This document shows, in pieces, positions 21,240 to 33,614 of a stretch of 64,000 bases of DNA. A model generated the notes under the pieces. It worked only from the letters and a program-made list of their open reading frames with translations. It had not been told where the DNA came from and did not search any database. This stretch comes from Aspergillus flavus (taxonomy: Eukaryota > Ascomycota > Eurotiomycetes > Eurotiales > Aspergillaceae), in the NCBI RefSeq assembly GCF_009017415.1, contig NC_092404.1:1798001-1862000 (forward strand), given 5' to 3'. The number at the start of each line of letters is the position of its first letter. Positions within the stretch are counted from its first letter, which is position 1. Made by a program: the position numbers and the translations under genes.

Positions 21240-21665
21240 AAATTAAGTATACAGATCGGCAATGATTGGAAGGGTCTGGCGGAGCTGAATTTCCTAAAGT
21301 TCTCTATACAAAGGGACTGCTGTATTTGCTCTGCCAATGTTAGTCAGGCAGTCATCAATGCAGAAACAGCATATCCCCGGGGATTCAGAAAGGTATTCGT
21401 ACCAATACCTCTTTGGAGCTTCCAGAGATCCACAATAGCATTGATATATTTAGTGCTGAATAGCATCGGCTCCCAAGGTCTATTCTATTTTGACCAATTT
21501 GGCCGGGTACGAATTCTTGTATTACGAACCCCGAAGAGGTTGATTTAGGACCTCGGTGTCAAGGATGTATACAAGCTTGTTCTCTGGGATAAGTACACCG
21601 TCCGGGAAGTCCTGCTTCTTACGGAAACTCTAGATTCTAGATGCTCCAATGACCTTGAAAGATAG
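21240..21665 (-). pseudogene. degenerate tyrosine-recombinase (Crypton / NDC10_II-like) relic
   Basis: Minus-strand translation in shifting frames gives FPDGVLIPENKLVYILDTEV, then VLNQPLRGS, then KYINAIVDLWKLQ and NPRGYAVSAL. This order (a 'FPDG..vpE.KL..fL...V..RPLR' segment followed by 'Y..AIvDLw..Q......hPRG..V.AL') is what I recall from the central domain of fungal Crypton-type and Ndc10-related tyrosine recombinases. Several stops and at least one frame change are present, and no catalytic R-H-R-Y segment is found. It is a dead fragment of a mobile element. Confidence 0.5.
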
Positions 21666-22215
21666 CTGTAACTATAATTATGATGAATTTTAGAGTTAGT
21701 AAAAACATCTTTGATCCTGCAAATGGTCAGATATCAACTCTGTCAAGTTATAATACATATTCCTTCAATCATCTCGGAGCTTGGCCGTAAAAGACGGCCT
21801 TGGTTATAACTTATCCCTATGAGAAAGAAAGAGAGGCAAAGAAACGGGAAGACCAAAAAAGGGAAAAGAAATAGAAAATAAAATATCGAGCCAGAGTATA
21901 ACCACTGATGCTATGGGATAATGAATCTAAGTAGTTGAAGTGTAATAAAGACTTTTGCATCCTGCAATGTCGAAGAACTACTCTACTCCGGAGGAACTAG
22001 GGCTACTCCGATACAGTAGACGGCTTCAACACTTAGCACCGAAATCACGGGACCTGATAACGGCCAGCTATCTACATACAACAACATCTCCAACTCCGAC
22101 TCCATAATCATTCGGCTCAGACCACAAAACGACACCCACCTCACCAAAACCCCGACCCAAAAAGAAAAGAAAATCCAAAAACAAAGAGAAGAGGGAGAAA
22201 AAGGGAAAGAGAAAA

Positions 22216-23519
22216 ATGACCGATCTAACACCAACCCTCAACGCCATCCTCTTAGAACGCCAATCCCCGCCTATCCCAATCAAAACTTATAATAAAACCT
22301 CACCGGCTGATGAATTCCTTAAGGAAGCTTACCGGATTGTATGTATTTTCTCCTCGGATTCAATCCAATCTATCCAATTCCAATCAATCTCAAATGCAAT
22401 TCCCAAACCAACTCAAGAACCCAACTAACAAGTCCACAACACAACAGAACAAACACATAACCTCCCTAACAACTTACCTCCAAAAAATCCGTCCCCAATA
22501 CCTCTCCCTAACCAAACCCCCGCGTCACAAGCCGTCATCCCCAAAGTCTGGAGAAGAAGCAGCAGCAGCGTCCCCACTAAGCGACTCCGACCGCGACCAA
22601 ATCGACACCTCCACCTCTCTCGTCCTCCACGATCTAAGCAACTCCATCTCAACACTATCCAGCGCCGAGACGCTCCGCCACGAAACGGCGACGAGTATCC
22701 TGCGGAAGAAATACGGGCGGTCGGTCGCGGGGCGGGTGCTTGCGAAATGGGCTTCGGGGTCTGGGGCGCTTGGTGATGGGGAGAGTGAGGAGGGGAAGAG
22801 CGAGGAGCAGGTTCGGGAGGAAGAGGGGGTGAGGGTTATGCAGGTTGTGAGGGGGAGTGTGGTTTGGTTTTTGCGGAGGGGGTTGGAGGATGTGGTTTCT
22901 TTGCAGAGAGGGTTAGTGGAGAGGAGGATTGAGAGGGTTACTGAGAGGGAGAGGAGTGTGCTTTTTAAGGGGGGGTCTGGGGGGTTGAGTGCTCGTGGTA
23001 CCGCTGCTGGTGGGGGTACTGGTGGTGTTGGTTCTGGGAGTGGGTTTGCGGTGGATGACACGGTGGGTTTGAAGGGTGCTGGGATGGATGAGAGTGAGGT
23101 CAGGGCTATTGAGGAGGAGTTGTCGGCGGAGCAGTTGCAGCTCTTTGAGGCGGAGAATGATGCCATGGTTAGGTATTATGAGGATACCTTGAGTAAGGTC
23201 CAGTATGTTTCTCCATCCCTCGACAGCGGTCTTGTGTTTAAAGGTGTTGGTTTATGGGACTGAGCTAATGTTCGGCAGGAATGCGGAGAAGTCGCTTTTG
23301 GAGATCTCGTCGTTGCAGCAGACGCTGGTGTCGCATCTTTCTACGCAGGAGGAGTATATTTCTCAACTCGTCACGGATGCGGAGTCGACGCAGACGAATA
23401 TCGGGCGCGGAAATAAGGAGTTGAAGAGGGCGAGTGAGCGACGGAGTGCGGCGCAGGCAGTGTTCTGGGGCACGGTTGGGTTGTGTACCTCGTTGATTGT
23501 TTGGGATCTGATCTTCTAG
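22216..23519 (+). CDS. ufe1: ER SNARE, syntaxin-18 / Ufe1 type
   Basis: Three exons (22216-22338, 22448-23202, 23279-23519; introns 109 and 76 nt) join in phase to give 372 residues. Ufe1 is the ER target-membrane Qa-SNARE for Golgi-to-ER transport. The N-terminus has the syntaxin-18 pattern (MTDLTPTLNAILL, FLKEAYRINKHITSL). A SNARE helix runs from about residue 270 to 345 (AEQLQLFEAENDAMVRYYEDTL, SLLEISSLQQTLVSHLSTQ, YISQLVTDAE). One C-terminal membrane anchor follows (FWGTVGLCTSLIVWDLIF). A low-complexity Gly/Ser/Ala linker lies at about 230-260, encoded by very G-rich DNA, and a long antisense open frame there is its shadow. Length is typical of filamentous ascomycete members. Confidence 0.9.
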
Positions 23520-23716
23520 ATTCTAATCTAGGATGTGGGGATGGAGATAGTTGCACGACGGGGTGTAATATTCCATACTGTACTTATTATACTACATTAT
23601 TAATTCTCATGAGTGATGCAGATACTTGATCTATATTTAGGGGATATATAACCGCTATCTGAATGACGAATAAAGTGGACATGGCATCAATGAAAAAAGG
23701 TACAGGGAAATGAATT

Positions 23717-25279
23717 TTACGATGTCTCCCGGACGACACTGTCGACTGCCTCTGCGAAGTAGTCGATGTTATGTGTGTTGAGGCCGGCCATCGAGATTCG
23801 GCCATTCTTGGTCTGGCATGACGGTTAGCTTGATCGTTCCAAGTGGCCTGACTCCGAGACCCGACAGAAATGCCGACCGGATACCCGGTCCAATCATCGG
23901 CAGCACGGAATATGAGTACTAGCGGTGAACTTACCATATAGATGTGCCACTTCTCCCGCAACAACTTGACCTGTGCTTCACTCAAGCCTGTGAAACTGAA
24001 CATGCCGATTTGATCCGTCACATGGTTCCATGTGCCCGGTGTGCCCTTGGCCTCTAGACGCTCACGCAGGCCCTTCCGCATCTCCGCAATGCGTCCACTC
24101 ATCGTCCGGAGGTCTTCCTCCCACTCCGCGAACAAGGTAGCGTCATTTAGAATGCGGCTGGCGATTTGTGCACCGTACGCCGGGGGATTCGAAATCTCCG
24201 ACCGCTGCAGGATGGCCAGCTGACTGGCGACATTGGCGATATCGTTCTTGGCGGTGGCACCGGGGGCCGAGACGAAGTGGAACGCGCCCGCGCGCTGACC
24301 GTACAGACCGAAGTTCTTCGCGAAGGACTGCGCGACACACAGCTCGAAGCCCTGCTCGATGAAGTATCGCACCGCCCAGGCGTCGCGGTTCAAGTCGCCC
24401 GAGGCGAAACCCTGGTATGCGGTATCGAAGAAGGGGAAGTGGCGGCGCTCGCGCATGACGACGGCGAGCTGTTTCCATTGGTCTTGAGTGAGGTCGACAC
24501 CGGTGGGGTTGTGGGCGCAGGCGTGGAGGAGGATGACGGAGCCGGCGGGGGCCTCGCGGATGCCGTTCAGCATGCCGTCGAAGTTGAGGCCTTTCGTCTT
24601 GGCGTCGAAGTAGGGGTAGGTTGCGAGGGAGAGGCCGACATTGGTGAAGATCTGGTTGTGGTTGGCCCAGGTTGGGTTGGAGAGGTAGACGGTGGGCTTG
24701 GGGTTCGCGGGGTGGAATTTGGCAAGGAAAAGGGCACCGAGATGCACAGCTCCTGTGCCGGAGATGGTTTGGAAAGTGGCCACCTAATTGACCAGTTAGA
24801 GAATGGTGGGACCAAAGAAGGACCGCGCGCAGCATACTCTTTGTTCGCGGATCGCGGGGCTGTCCGATCCCAAAATCACTTTCTGGGCGGCTGAGGTGAA
24901 TTCAGGGAGACCCTTGATGGGCAGGTATTCGTTGTTGATGGAGGGATCATTGCGAATCAGATCACCGGCCTGACGGGTTAGCTCAATTGGTTCTCGTCGC
25001 CTTGCTGCGCAGTCCACCACGTACCTTTCTCACGACGGGGAGGATCCAAGGCTTCGCATTGTCATCACGATAGGCGCCGATAACCAGATCGACTTTCTTA
25101 TCGGAGGGGTCGTTGCGGAAGGCCTGCGCCAGACCAAAGAGCGGATCCTCGGGGGCGGCAGGGACCACCGAGGTCGAAAAGACGGACGGGCTGGCAGAAC
25201 CCATGATTTGAGCGGAGAGTGATGCGAGACGATTGCGAGCGGTGGAGGAAGAAGAAGCTGAGGTGGACGGAGGCGACAT
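23717..25279 (-). CDS. aspartate aminotransferase, fold-type I PLP enzyme
   Basis: Four exons (25279-25025, 24969-24838, 24783-23935, 23812-23717) join in phase to give 443 residues. The enzyme interconverts aspartate + 2-oxoglutarate and oxaloacetate + glutamate. Landmarks: DPLFGLAQAF and VDLVIGAYRDD near the N-terminus, TISGTGAVHLGA, YLSNPTWANHNQIF, HACAHNPTGVDLT, and the PLP lysine in SFAKNFGLYGQRAG. The C-terminus is TKNGRISMAGL to REETS-like RETS. The 50-residue Ser/Ala-rich N-terminal extension has few acidic residues and some Arg, so mitochondrial targeting is possible, although the body resembles cytosolic forms. The ATG at 25279 is used because the open frame upstream starts only at a GTG. 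Intron 3 is 122 nt, longer than the others. Confidence 0.9.
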
Positions 25280-28200
25280 GATGACGGGGTTTAAAAGGGC
25301 CACAAAACAATTGATCGATCACTGGTCACACCACCTGAGGTCACGGCTTGCTGCTTGCGTTCACCGGGGCAAATAAATTCCTGGTGAGACTGGAATCCCG
25401 ACGGCACCGCAGGAATTCGTCAGAGGCAAATTAAAGAAATAAAAATAAAATCGAAAAAGTTGGGGTATTGAGGAGAACAGTTACCTAATAATGAGGGGAA
25501 ATATAACTCATATAATAATAGTAATCTGGTAATAAATCTCGTATAGGGAAAGTAATCGCGTATAGTATAAAATACACCAATGCAAGGATATCAGTCAGAT
25601 CGAAGTAATGATACACCGAAATCCAAAAGAGAGAGAGAGAGAAAACAGTTCACCTTTCGAGAACCGTACGATGGTTCGAGCTCCTTTAATTTATATATGG
25701 AATCCACCGAACTGGCCACAAGACTGATTATCTTCAGGACAGCCGAGGGACAATCGGATTCGAAGGTTAACGTACCGACCATGACGACATTCACATGTCG
25801 GCATTCCGATCACGAGTTCTTCTCATAGGATACAAAAACCATATCATATCAATTCGTCTCTGAGGAAAAAGATTGACCCCGGAGAACGTATTGCAGTTGA
25901 CTTGAAAGGGATAAAATTTACCTGACCGATATGTCTGTAAAATACGATAACACCGCAGACGATCAAATCAAATGCGGGGAAAAATAGCATCACTGACAGC
26001 TCCTGCATTCAGCAATGGAATTATTTACTCGATCCAGATATTGGTTTCCCCCCCACTCCTCCGCACAATGGCCATTGTATTTTCTAGAAACTGTACTAAC
26101 GAATTGACATACTTGAATCTGATTGTAATCTATCTACTTTCTCTAATTTCCAGAATGGAATAAAAATGGTCAATCGGCGATTGACATGAAAAAAGATATA
26201 CCTCGATCTCCGGCTCTACCCCGTAATTTGTCGTCGACCAACCACCTCGGCCATAATGGAAACAAAAGGCTTTCCCCTTAAGAGGTCTAAAGCCCTCATC
26301 CGGCGCCAGCCGTCCCCGTGACTTTTTCTCCCCCGGTTAAATGAAACCCGAGCGACAAAAATAACGCAACGTCAGAAAATGACTCGGACTAAATCCGGTT
26401 GCATACCAACCGGGTAATTATCGTTCGCGACACTTTTCCCTTTTCCAGGACACAGCTGCCTTCCCAAGCTCTTGGCCTTGTCGTTTGACTTTTTTTAATT
26501 CTCCGTGGAAGGGTTATTTTTGCTCTATGTGTTTATGTGTGTGTGTGTGTGTGTGTCTGTACCTTGTGGGGTATGTTTGTGGTTCACCGGTATGGTACGA
26601 TATAGTATGATCTGATATTGATGGGGAATATGGGTCTTGCCCGTTGCACCGACGTTATCAATGACGATGGCTAACAATTATTCTGGTCGATTTTCTTTTT
26701 CCCTGTCATTCTATACCATTTTGTATACTTATTTTACTATTACTGTCGAACGGTTCTTGTTATGTAACTATACCATGACAATATCAGGTTCAACCAGTAA
26801 AGCCCTCGAGACGAGGATCTAGATCGCGGTGCCTGAGTCATCCGCCAGGCTGATCATCCTCCGTTTAGTCATATGCTTCTGGGGCGTGAGTAATGTATGG
26901 AGCCTCAGCTTTAGGGCTGGCCGGAATCTACGGTTACTGGTGAGCTGATAGGTTGGTCAAGTGATCGCAGACAATGACTAGTCGTTTACTCCAACATCGC
27001 ATGCTTCTATTCTTCTACGTAAGAGGAAGTCTAGTTTAGTTACTTGACGTAAGAGCTCAGTTTCTAGAAAACTTTATTGGAAGTGACCTTGCAACGTTGG
27101 GATAGGGATTTTAATTTCTAATGAAGCTGCTCTGACGCTCTCAACCCCAGGAATTAGGATATGTTTGCAGTTAATGTAATCTCTAGATTCAGCAGTTAGT
27201 CAAGTTCATATATACTTCAAGGTTTAAAAGAAAATGCATCACAGCCACTTGATACTATTTATTGCCATGCAAGAAAACATACGTATACTAGCCTTTGCAA
27301 TTACCTCAGCAACACTGAAATTATGAGGATTTATTTCCGAACGGTTGGGAATTTTGGTGTTTGAGTCTACTTCAGATGAAATATCGCTCACCATTCTTTT
27401 ATATTTGGGTTGTTGTTGAGTTATATTACCTGGACTGTCGTTATGGATATCAGAGATAGTGCTGATCAGCTGCCTCTAAGGTGAGATTCACTCGTGTTAG
27501 AGACTGCCTCCACTTGCTATTCTATGGAGCTAGTGCTGGTATGGTCATTGTGGATTCTACAGAATAATCGGAACCTGCAATCCTAGCAGCAAAGTTCTTT
27601 CTAATGAAGGGAGAACCTCGGTTTCTCCTATCAACCTACGAGAAATCGGCATTGATCTACGTGGTTTAGAAGCCTGTGTTGGGAGGTTTCAGAATGTAGA
27701 TGAAGGAGCCGAGTCACTGCGAAATAAGGGAATACAGATAACAAGGGAACCTGAGGACGGCAGACTCAATTCCGACAATGGCGGTTTCAATTAAACACAT
27801 CCATATATACGTGGGTCACTCGGATTACAACTCGGGTTGCGCTGTTGAATTTTAGCCAAATCAGATCATAGCTGTTGAAATGGTTACATTAATAAGTCTT
27901 CGCCGTGAGAGGGGTGTCTAAAAGCTGATACTATCTCGGTAAAATGGCTATTGAAAATCATCTCTCTCTATTCGTCCACACCACAAGCAGTGGAAAAGGG
28001 GTATATGAATGAAGCTAATATCCTTATATGGTGGAGGAATACCGTTGCAGCGGATTGCCCAATGGACCCTGCATACTCCTTAATGGGGACTAAGTTCTCA
28101 TGGTGACGATCACTGTCAGAGCTGGATAGCCTAGTTTGACTGCCCTGACTGCTTTTCCTTTGGAAAAGAAGTATATCAGTACAAATCTGGAGTATCAAAG

Positions 28201-28327
28201 CAAAAGAACCTGTAGCGATCTATTTCCCGTCTATGGTTAAGCAAAGTTCTAACCTAGTATATAATACATATCATTGCCTCCCTATGGGATAGGATCAGCA
28301 AGGATTAAGCGTAATCCCAAGGACGAA
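25280..28327. other. 3-kb gene-poor region
   Basis: No gene is recognised. It holds the aminotransferase promoter, a GA run (25629-25643), a GT run (about 26536-26556), CT/T-rich blocks near 26310-26520, and scattered short frames (25580-25828, 26637-26822, 27968-28198) without protein character. AT content is higher than in the flanking genes. Confidence 0.5.
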
Positions 28328-30992
28328 TCAAAGCTCCTCGGCCACCTGGTGCAGGAGCTCCTCGCGCCACCCCCATCCCAGAGCAAACGTTGCTCCAGGC
28401 CCCAAAGCCAATAAAGACGTAACGAAAGCCCCCGCGGCCCGAGTCCAAGAAAACCGAGCCCCCGCTTGCTTTAGCTCGCGGAAACGCAGTCCGAGCCATA
28501 CATACGCACTCGCCATGGAAAGTAGCTCATCGTACTGCAAGAAGCGTGCAATTCCGTCACTGAAAGAAGTCACGGGGGCCAAATGATCCTGCAGACCCGG
28601 AACGAAAAGTCTCCAGAAGGAGACACCTGGTGGGGCTGTGAATCGGCCGTAAATGAATGTGAGACCTGAGATTAGAGCGAAAGCTCCGTATGCGTAGCGG
28701 ATGGTTTGCATTCTTTTTCTCTGTTCTTGCTTTTGGTCTATCTTATCTTGGGCTGGTGAAGAGGGCGAGACCCAGCGTTTCGCGAGCGAGAAAGAGATCT
28801 GAAGGAGAGGGATTGTCACTGGGAAGATTTGCCACATCGCATTAAACCATTGGCGTGATTGATGACTCGGTGCGAAGAAGTTGGAAAAAGTGGTCGTATA
28901 GTATCCAGCCAAGGTCGACAAGACCAGGGATTCAGTGGTGACAGCATCGATTTCCTTGTTGCTGCTGCTGCCTGAAAGCAGAGTGGATAGAGGCGTGATA
29001 AGATACTCCAGGGCGGAATAGAATGGAGCAATCATCCATATCCCCTTCAGTTGGAATGCTGTACCTGCTGCCAGGGGGCTTTTGCATGGTTCCCATGGGT
29101 CAGCCTTAGAACTGTACATTGGGTTTGCCGTTTATACTTACAGAAGGGCGTGGGTCCAGGAGTGAGCGTTGCGATAGCTCTCTAGTAGCCAGATTCCATA
29201 AATGGACCCCAGGTCTGTCATAAATGAAAGCATCTGGATCCGCGAATTCGGATCAGACCCAGTGATGGAGGGCAAAAAGCAGGTAATAAAAGGCCTGAAC
29301 AAGTTATCGAGGAAGAGGTTATGGTAGAGGGGCTTGGTCAAACTAAGGACCTCTCCATTACCTGCTGTCCAGGCTCCTTTCTTAAAGAGCGTGTATAGAT
29401 AGGGTCGAGTATTCAGGATCAACGGTAATGCAGTGGCTTTTCCAACAGCGTAAATCCCGATCAATGGCAACGTCCACAGAGCTCGCTTCCAGATCGCTTC
29501 ATCTCGAGGCGGATGAAAGTTGGTAAATGGCATCGTGCACTGCAATGCTCTTGGCGGTAGTGGTACACAGTCGAGCTTTGTTGCACCGACGATAATCTTC
29601 GATGCTTTATCGGCTAGGTAGCTGCTGATGTATGGGAAGAGATAGAGTGCAATGCATTTATCCTTCCACGTTGCCAATGCCTCTAGTCGAGTAAGGCCGT
29701 GTGCTGACTTGAAAACGTCCTTCACACGATCCTGACGTTTCTTTTGCCAAGGCTGCAGGTAGTCGTTTAGATCATTTACTGAGACTCTGGGCTCACGGGA
29801 GGCTTCAATTATGCTAGCAAGAGTATTGGCGAGAGACGCAGCACTTTCAATGGCGCTGTTTCCGCCTTGACCAAGATTTGGAGTCATCTGTCGTAAGAGG
29901 TCAGAACCTTTGCCAAACAAAGAGCTCACACAAGAAAGGCAAGGTATTACCTTATGAGCGGAATCCCCAATACAAATCCACCTATCGATGGCCCAATGCT
30001 TATATTCAGCCTCTTCCAATGACAGGAAAGTCCGGGTTATCGCCCTCTCGTACAACGCAGCGAAAGGGACGGTATCGCTGATTTGCTTTTGTAGGTAGGG
30101 GGCAACATGCTCGTCAATCAAGCCCTGGTTGAACCGCGGGATCTCGGAGGCAGAGTATACTCGATCCATCTTAGTAAAAAAGAACCAGTAGACCCGACCC
30201 TCTTTACCGATGAGAGTCAGGAACGAAAAGCCCTCGCCAAAGGTTCGGTGCCCGCTTCCGGGGTCCAAACCTGGGACGGCGGTTGAGATGCCAAAGACAC
30301 AGTTATACTCAGATGTCATTGCTGTACTCCAGAAAATATGAGAGTTAGGTTAGTTAGGCGACAACAGACATACGCATAACAGTATCAAGACATCTTCAAA
30401 AGGTGGGCAACATACCATTTCTTTCTCTCAAAGCCTCTCTTTCGAGACCCTTAGAGTCCATGTAGTCCCACATTTGTTGTCGAACAATACTCCGTACACC
30501 ATCAGCTCCGACTACAAAATCACCGTCGAAGACTGAATGATCTTCACAGTGAACCTTGACCTTGCCATGCAAATCCTCGACTTTGACGACCTTTTTGCCC
30601 GTAAGGACACGATCTTGGTGTTCCGCAAGATGATCGTAGAGGACCTTTAGTACGACCTGACGATCAATAAAAGCAATAGGATAACCATGCCTCTTCTGTA
30701 TCAGCTGCGGAGTGTCATTCCGGACAATGAGGTTTCCCTCCCCGGTCCAGTAGAATGACTCCCGCAGGGGCTCTGTAGTGGCCAAAATATCATCAAACAG
30801 GCCCAGCTGATCCAGGATGCGAGCACCGTTGGGTATGATGCCGATTGAGGCGCCGACCTGAGGTGCGATCTCACTATGAGCCTCGAGCACCACGAAGTCA
30901 ATATTGTTCCTCAGCAGGCAGTGAGCTAAAGTTAAGCCTGCGATAGACCCGCCCACAATCACCACGCGGAACTTTGGCTTAGGATTCGCCAT
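28328..30992 (-). CDS. FAD-dependent monooxygenase fused to a multi-pass membrane domain
   Basis: Four exons (30992-30416, 30321-29951, 29887-29142, 29078-28328) join in phase to give 814 residues. Residues 1-430 form a class A flavoprotein monooxygenase of the PaxM/epoxidase type: nucleotide-binding GGSIAGL (14-20), GADGVRS (162-168) and GDSAHKMTPNLGQGGN (from 311). The enzyme would use FAD and NAD(P)H. Stand-alone members have about 450-500 residues. Here about 330 more residues carry several hydrophobic spans (WTLPLIGIYAVGKA, FYSALEYLITPLSTLLSG, FPVTIPLLQISFSLA, YGAFALISGLTFIYG, AYVWLGLRF, AFVTSLLALGPGATFALGW). This could be an anchor or a second, cyclase-like catalytic unit. The last intron (29141-29079, 63 nt) was chosen over a 30-nt alternative in the same phase. 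The gene is divergent from a Zn2Cys6 regulator. Confidence 0.85.
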
Positions 30993-31347
30993 CGTAATTG
31001 ATGTGATTGTTTATAGAATAGAAGACAGATGAGTTGTGTGTTGCGCTACTAGGGAGGAGACTGCCATTTAAATGACTAGGATACTCCTCCTGAATATACA
31101 ATCAGACAATGCCGTAAGATGTTGGGATAAAAGTTATGTACACAGTGCCATGATATTCACCTTTTTCATTGTACAGTACGTAGTTCAAGCGACGATCATT
31201 TACCGAACCAAGCAGGCCCGTCTTAACCGGGGTGAAAATTACCAGAAATCCGAAAGTTACATACAAGAAATCCGAGTGATCATCAACACCTTCCCGTTTT
31301 TAGCCTTCACTTCCACCCTTTACATCCACAGTTTGCTATTGACTATC
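30993..31347. promoter_or_regulatory. 355-bp bidirectional promoter, monooxygenase / Zn2Cys6 regulator
   Basis: The two start codons are 355 bp apart, head to head. Such spacing often means that the regulator controls its neighbour and itself. No clear CGG-N-CCG palindrome was found by eye. Confidence 0.55.
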
Positions 31348-33614
31348 ATGATGGACCCTCCAGTCCCACACTATCCAGTATCCGATCGGAAGCGACGGCA
31401 CCAGAAGCCTCGAGTGCTGCAGTCATGCACATCGTGCAGAGAGAAAAAGTAAGGCCGTATGCATGTATGACGGGAGACCCAAGTAACTTGGTCGATTGAT
31501 CTAGACTGAAATGCAACCGCGCTCTTCCTTGTATGAATTGCAAGAAGCGCAAGCTGGGACAGTTTTGTCGCTACGTGAAAGCACGTCCAGAACACCCCGA
31601 ACAAGCAGTACTCCATCGGAACGATCGATTGTCTGCTCCATGGCCTAGCGAATGCAACACAGAAAGTGGCACACGGTTTGTCAACTCAGCCCACTGGCAG
31701 ACTATCATGAAAGATGCAGTCAGTGCTCACCCGTCTTCGGCTCTCTGCTCATTTTGACGGTAGGTTGACAATCTTGGCAGACTAAGCAGCTTGAAAATCA
31801 AAATATTGCCGATCATTCGTCAGGTGAGGAATATCTACAGACAGGGCCCCATGCTCCGGTGCTGTTGTCGGGGCTCTCACGCAATGTAGACATGAGAGAC
31901 CTTGTCGCTTCATTGCCAACTCGTCAACTCGCAGACAAACTAGTGCTTAGGTGCCTTGAATCTGATGAACCAGCCTTGAGTACGTTCTAACGAGGAACCC
32001 ATCTGCTTACCACAGCTGACTTATGATCGAGTGTTCATACATCCCCCTACATTCCAATGCCAGGTATAGTTTCTCTCTATAGCAAATCATCTCGTAACAC
32101 CATCTGATAGGCAAAGTATCGCAAATTCTGGCAGTCTCCCTGCGCAGTCAGTCCCGCCTGGCTTGCACTTCTTTATGGAGTCCTATCATGCGGTGCCTGG
32201 ATCGAGAAAACAATGAATCCAGTGATGGTAGAGTCAGAATTGCCAGATCTCTTTCATGATTTGCGGGAAAAGTGCGCCGTCTCGATAGCCAAGTCCGACC
32301 TCACCGCTCCTGGGTGCTACAAGGTGGAGGCAGCACTAATGTACATGGGGATCGAGTACTTGGGAAGTAATAACTCGAAAACCGGTGTCTCGATTTTGCT
32401 CGGGATTATTTCGCGCTTGGCCATCATGATGGGATATCATCGCAGTACTCACCTGTACCATCCTCCGCTGCGGCCTTTTGAAGTGGAGATGCGACGTCGG
32501 TGTTGGTTATTACTGTCAGTTACTGACTCTATCGTGGCTTTACAGTCAGGATTGCCTCGAGTAATCTACCAAGGGCTTGGAGACTTTACTCGCCCACGCA
32601 ATCTGCTGTATGAGGACCTGGACCCCGCTATGTCAATCCTACCACCTTCACGGCCTGAAACAGAAACACCAAGCCGTATCATGTACATGTTGGCGCTCGA
32701 TGATATGTTGTCAGTCGCCAATGAAATTACGGACATAACTTCAAAGGGGGCCATCACACCAGAGAGAACTATTTGTCTGGACCAGGAGTTGAAGACTACG
32801 AGAGACCGTCTCCCTGGCGCACTGAGGATGCCTCTTCTAACAAAAGCCCAAGAAGCCCAGAGTGACATTACCATCATGCAGCACACTTTGGAGATGATCT
32901 ACCAGCGTTCCCGCTGCATCTTACATCGCCAGTATCTGGTATCTCCGCAACCAACGGACATCTACAGAGCCTTCCGTTGGGCGTGCGTCGACGCTGCGCG
33001 GTGCGTTCTTGAGTATCAGTGCGAGCTCTTTCAAGATGTTCTGCGTAGTCCAGGTAACAGACAGCGGGTGTGGTTTGGAGCATCTCGCTCGGTTTCTGAC
33101 TGTCTGACCGCTGCCATGGTAATATGTCTGGACGTGATCAATGAGTCAAAGGCCGCTCAGCCCTTCTCCGAAAGTACACGGACTGAGCTCATCCAATTGC
33201 TTCATAAAACCTATCTGAGTCTGAAAGATACTCCGCGACCGTCAGTCGAGATTGCCAAGGCAGCCGAGCGAGTAGCTACCATGCTGTATCAGATGGGCCA
33301 CGCTGTGACAGAAGGAGAATTACGGTGTTCCCAGCCTGCAGCAGCAGTGGCCAGCCAGCTTCCCAATTCCCAGCTCGCAGATCACACTGCAGCCCCAGAA
33401 GAGGGGGCTTCCTTTCCCTACACAGCTTTCGAGGACTTCCTCAATGGCGACAATCCGCTCGAGCTGTTTGACTGGGTATGTCTTGTGTCACTCGTATTTC
33501 AACCGTCTCGGACACCCTAGTTCTCGATATGAGGTTACTAATTCCCATGATTAGGGTCTTTGGGATTGGGAGGTGCAACAATTCAATAGTCCACTTGTTG
33601 AGATCATATGCTAG
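31348..33614 (+). CDS. Zn2Cys6 transcription factor with fungal middle homology region
   Basis: Six exons (31348-31448, 31505-31718, 31781-31979, 32032-32063, 32111-33475, 33555-33614) join in phase to give 656 residues (654 if the second of two adjacent ATGs is used). The DNA-binding cluster is CTSCREKKLKC followed by NRALPCMNCKKRK and a final Cys (CRY), with all six zinc ligands present. The binuclear cluster is interrupted by intron 1, as in many homologues. A middle homology (fungal_trans-like) domain spans about 180-450, including FHPPTF-like FIHPPTFQ, RRRCWLLLSVTDS and SGLPR. The C-terminus is GLWDWEVQQF-like, ending IIC. Intron 2 uses a GTCAGT donor and intron 3 a GAG acceptor, so those two junctions are less certain. 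It is a nuclear regulator, possibly of the divergent monooxygenase. Confidence 0.85.

Larger units (their letters stand above)
20394..22215. other. AT-rich region with repeat copy and recombinase relic
   Basis: No intact gene is seen. Minus-strand frames at 20434-20661 and 20762-20968 lack recognisable features. The region carries repeat copy B and the Crypton-like relic (listed). The last 200 bp before 22216 are A/C-rich and probably form the promoter and leader of the SNARE gene. Confidence 0.5.

Noticed and set aside
22525..23166. 213-codon antisense frame over the SNARE gene
   Set aside because: Ser/Pro-rich shadow of the low-complexity sense codons.
24166..24894. Long antisense open frame (242 codons) over the aminotransferase gene
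   Set aside because: Shadow of a GC-biased coding exon; the sense strand has clear family motifs and the antisense has none.
24960..25020. tRNA-like GGTTAGCTCAATTGGT
   Set aside because: It lies in intron 1 of the aminotransferase gene, and the remaining arms are missing.
29112..29141. 30-nt intron in the monooxygenase gene
   Set aside because: Too short for fungal splicing; a 63-nt intron with an in-phase acceptor and a CTGAC branch site fits better.
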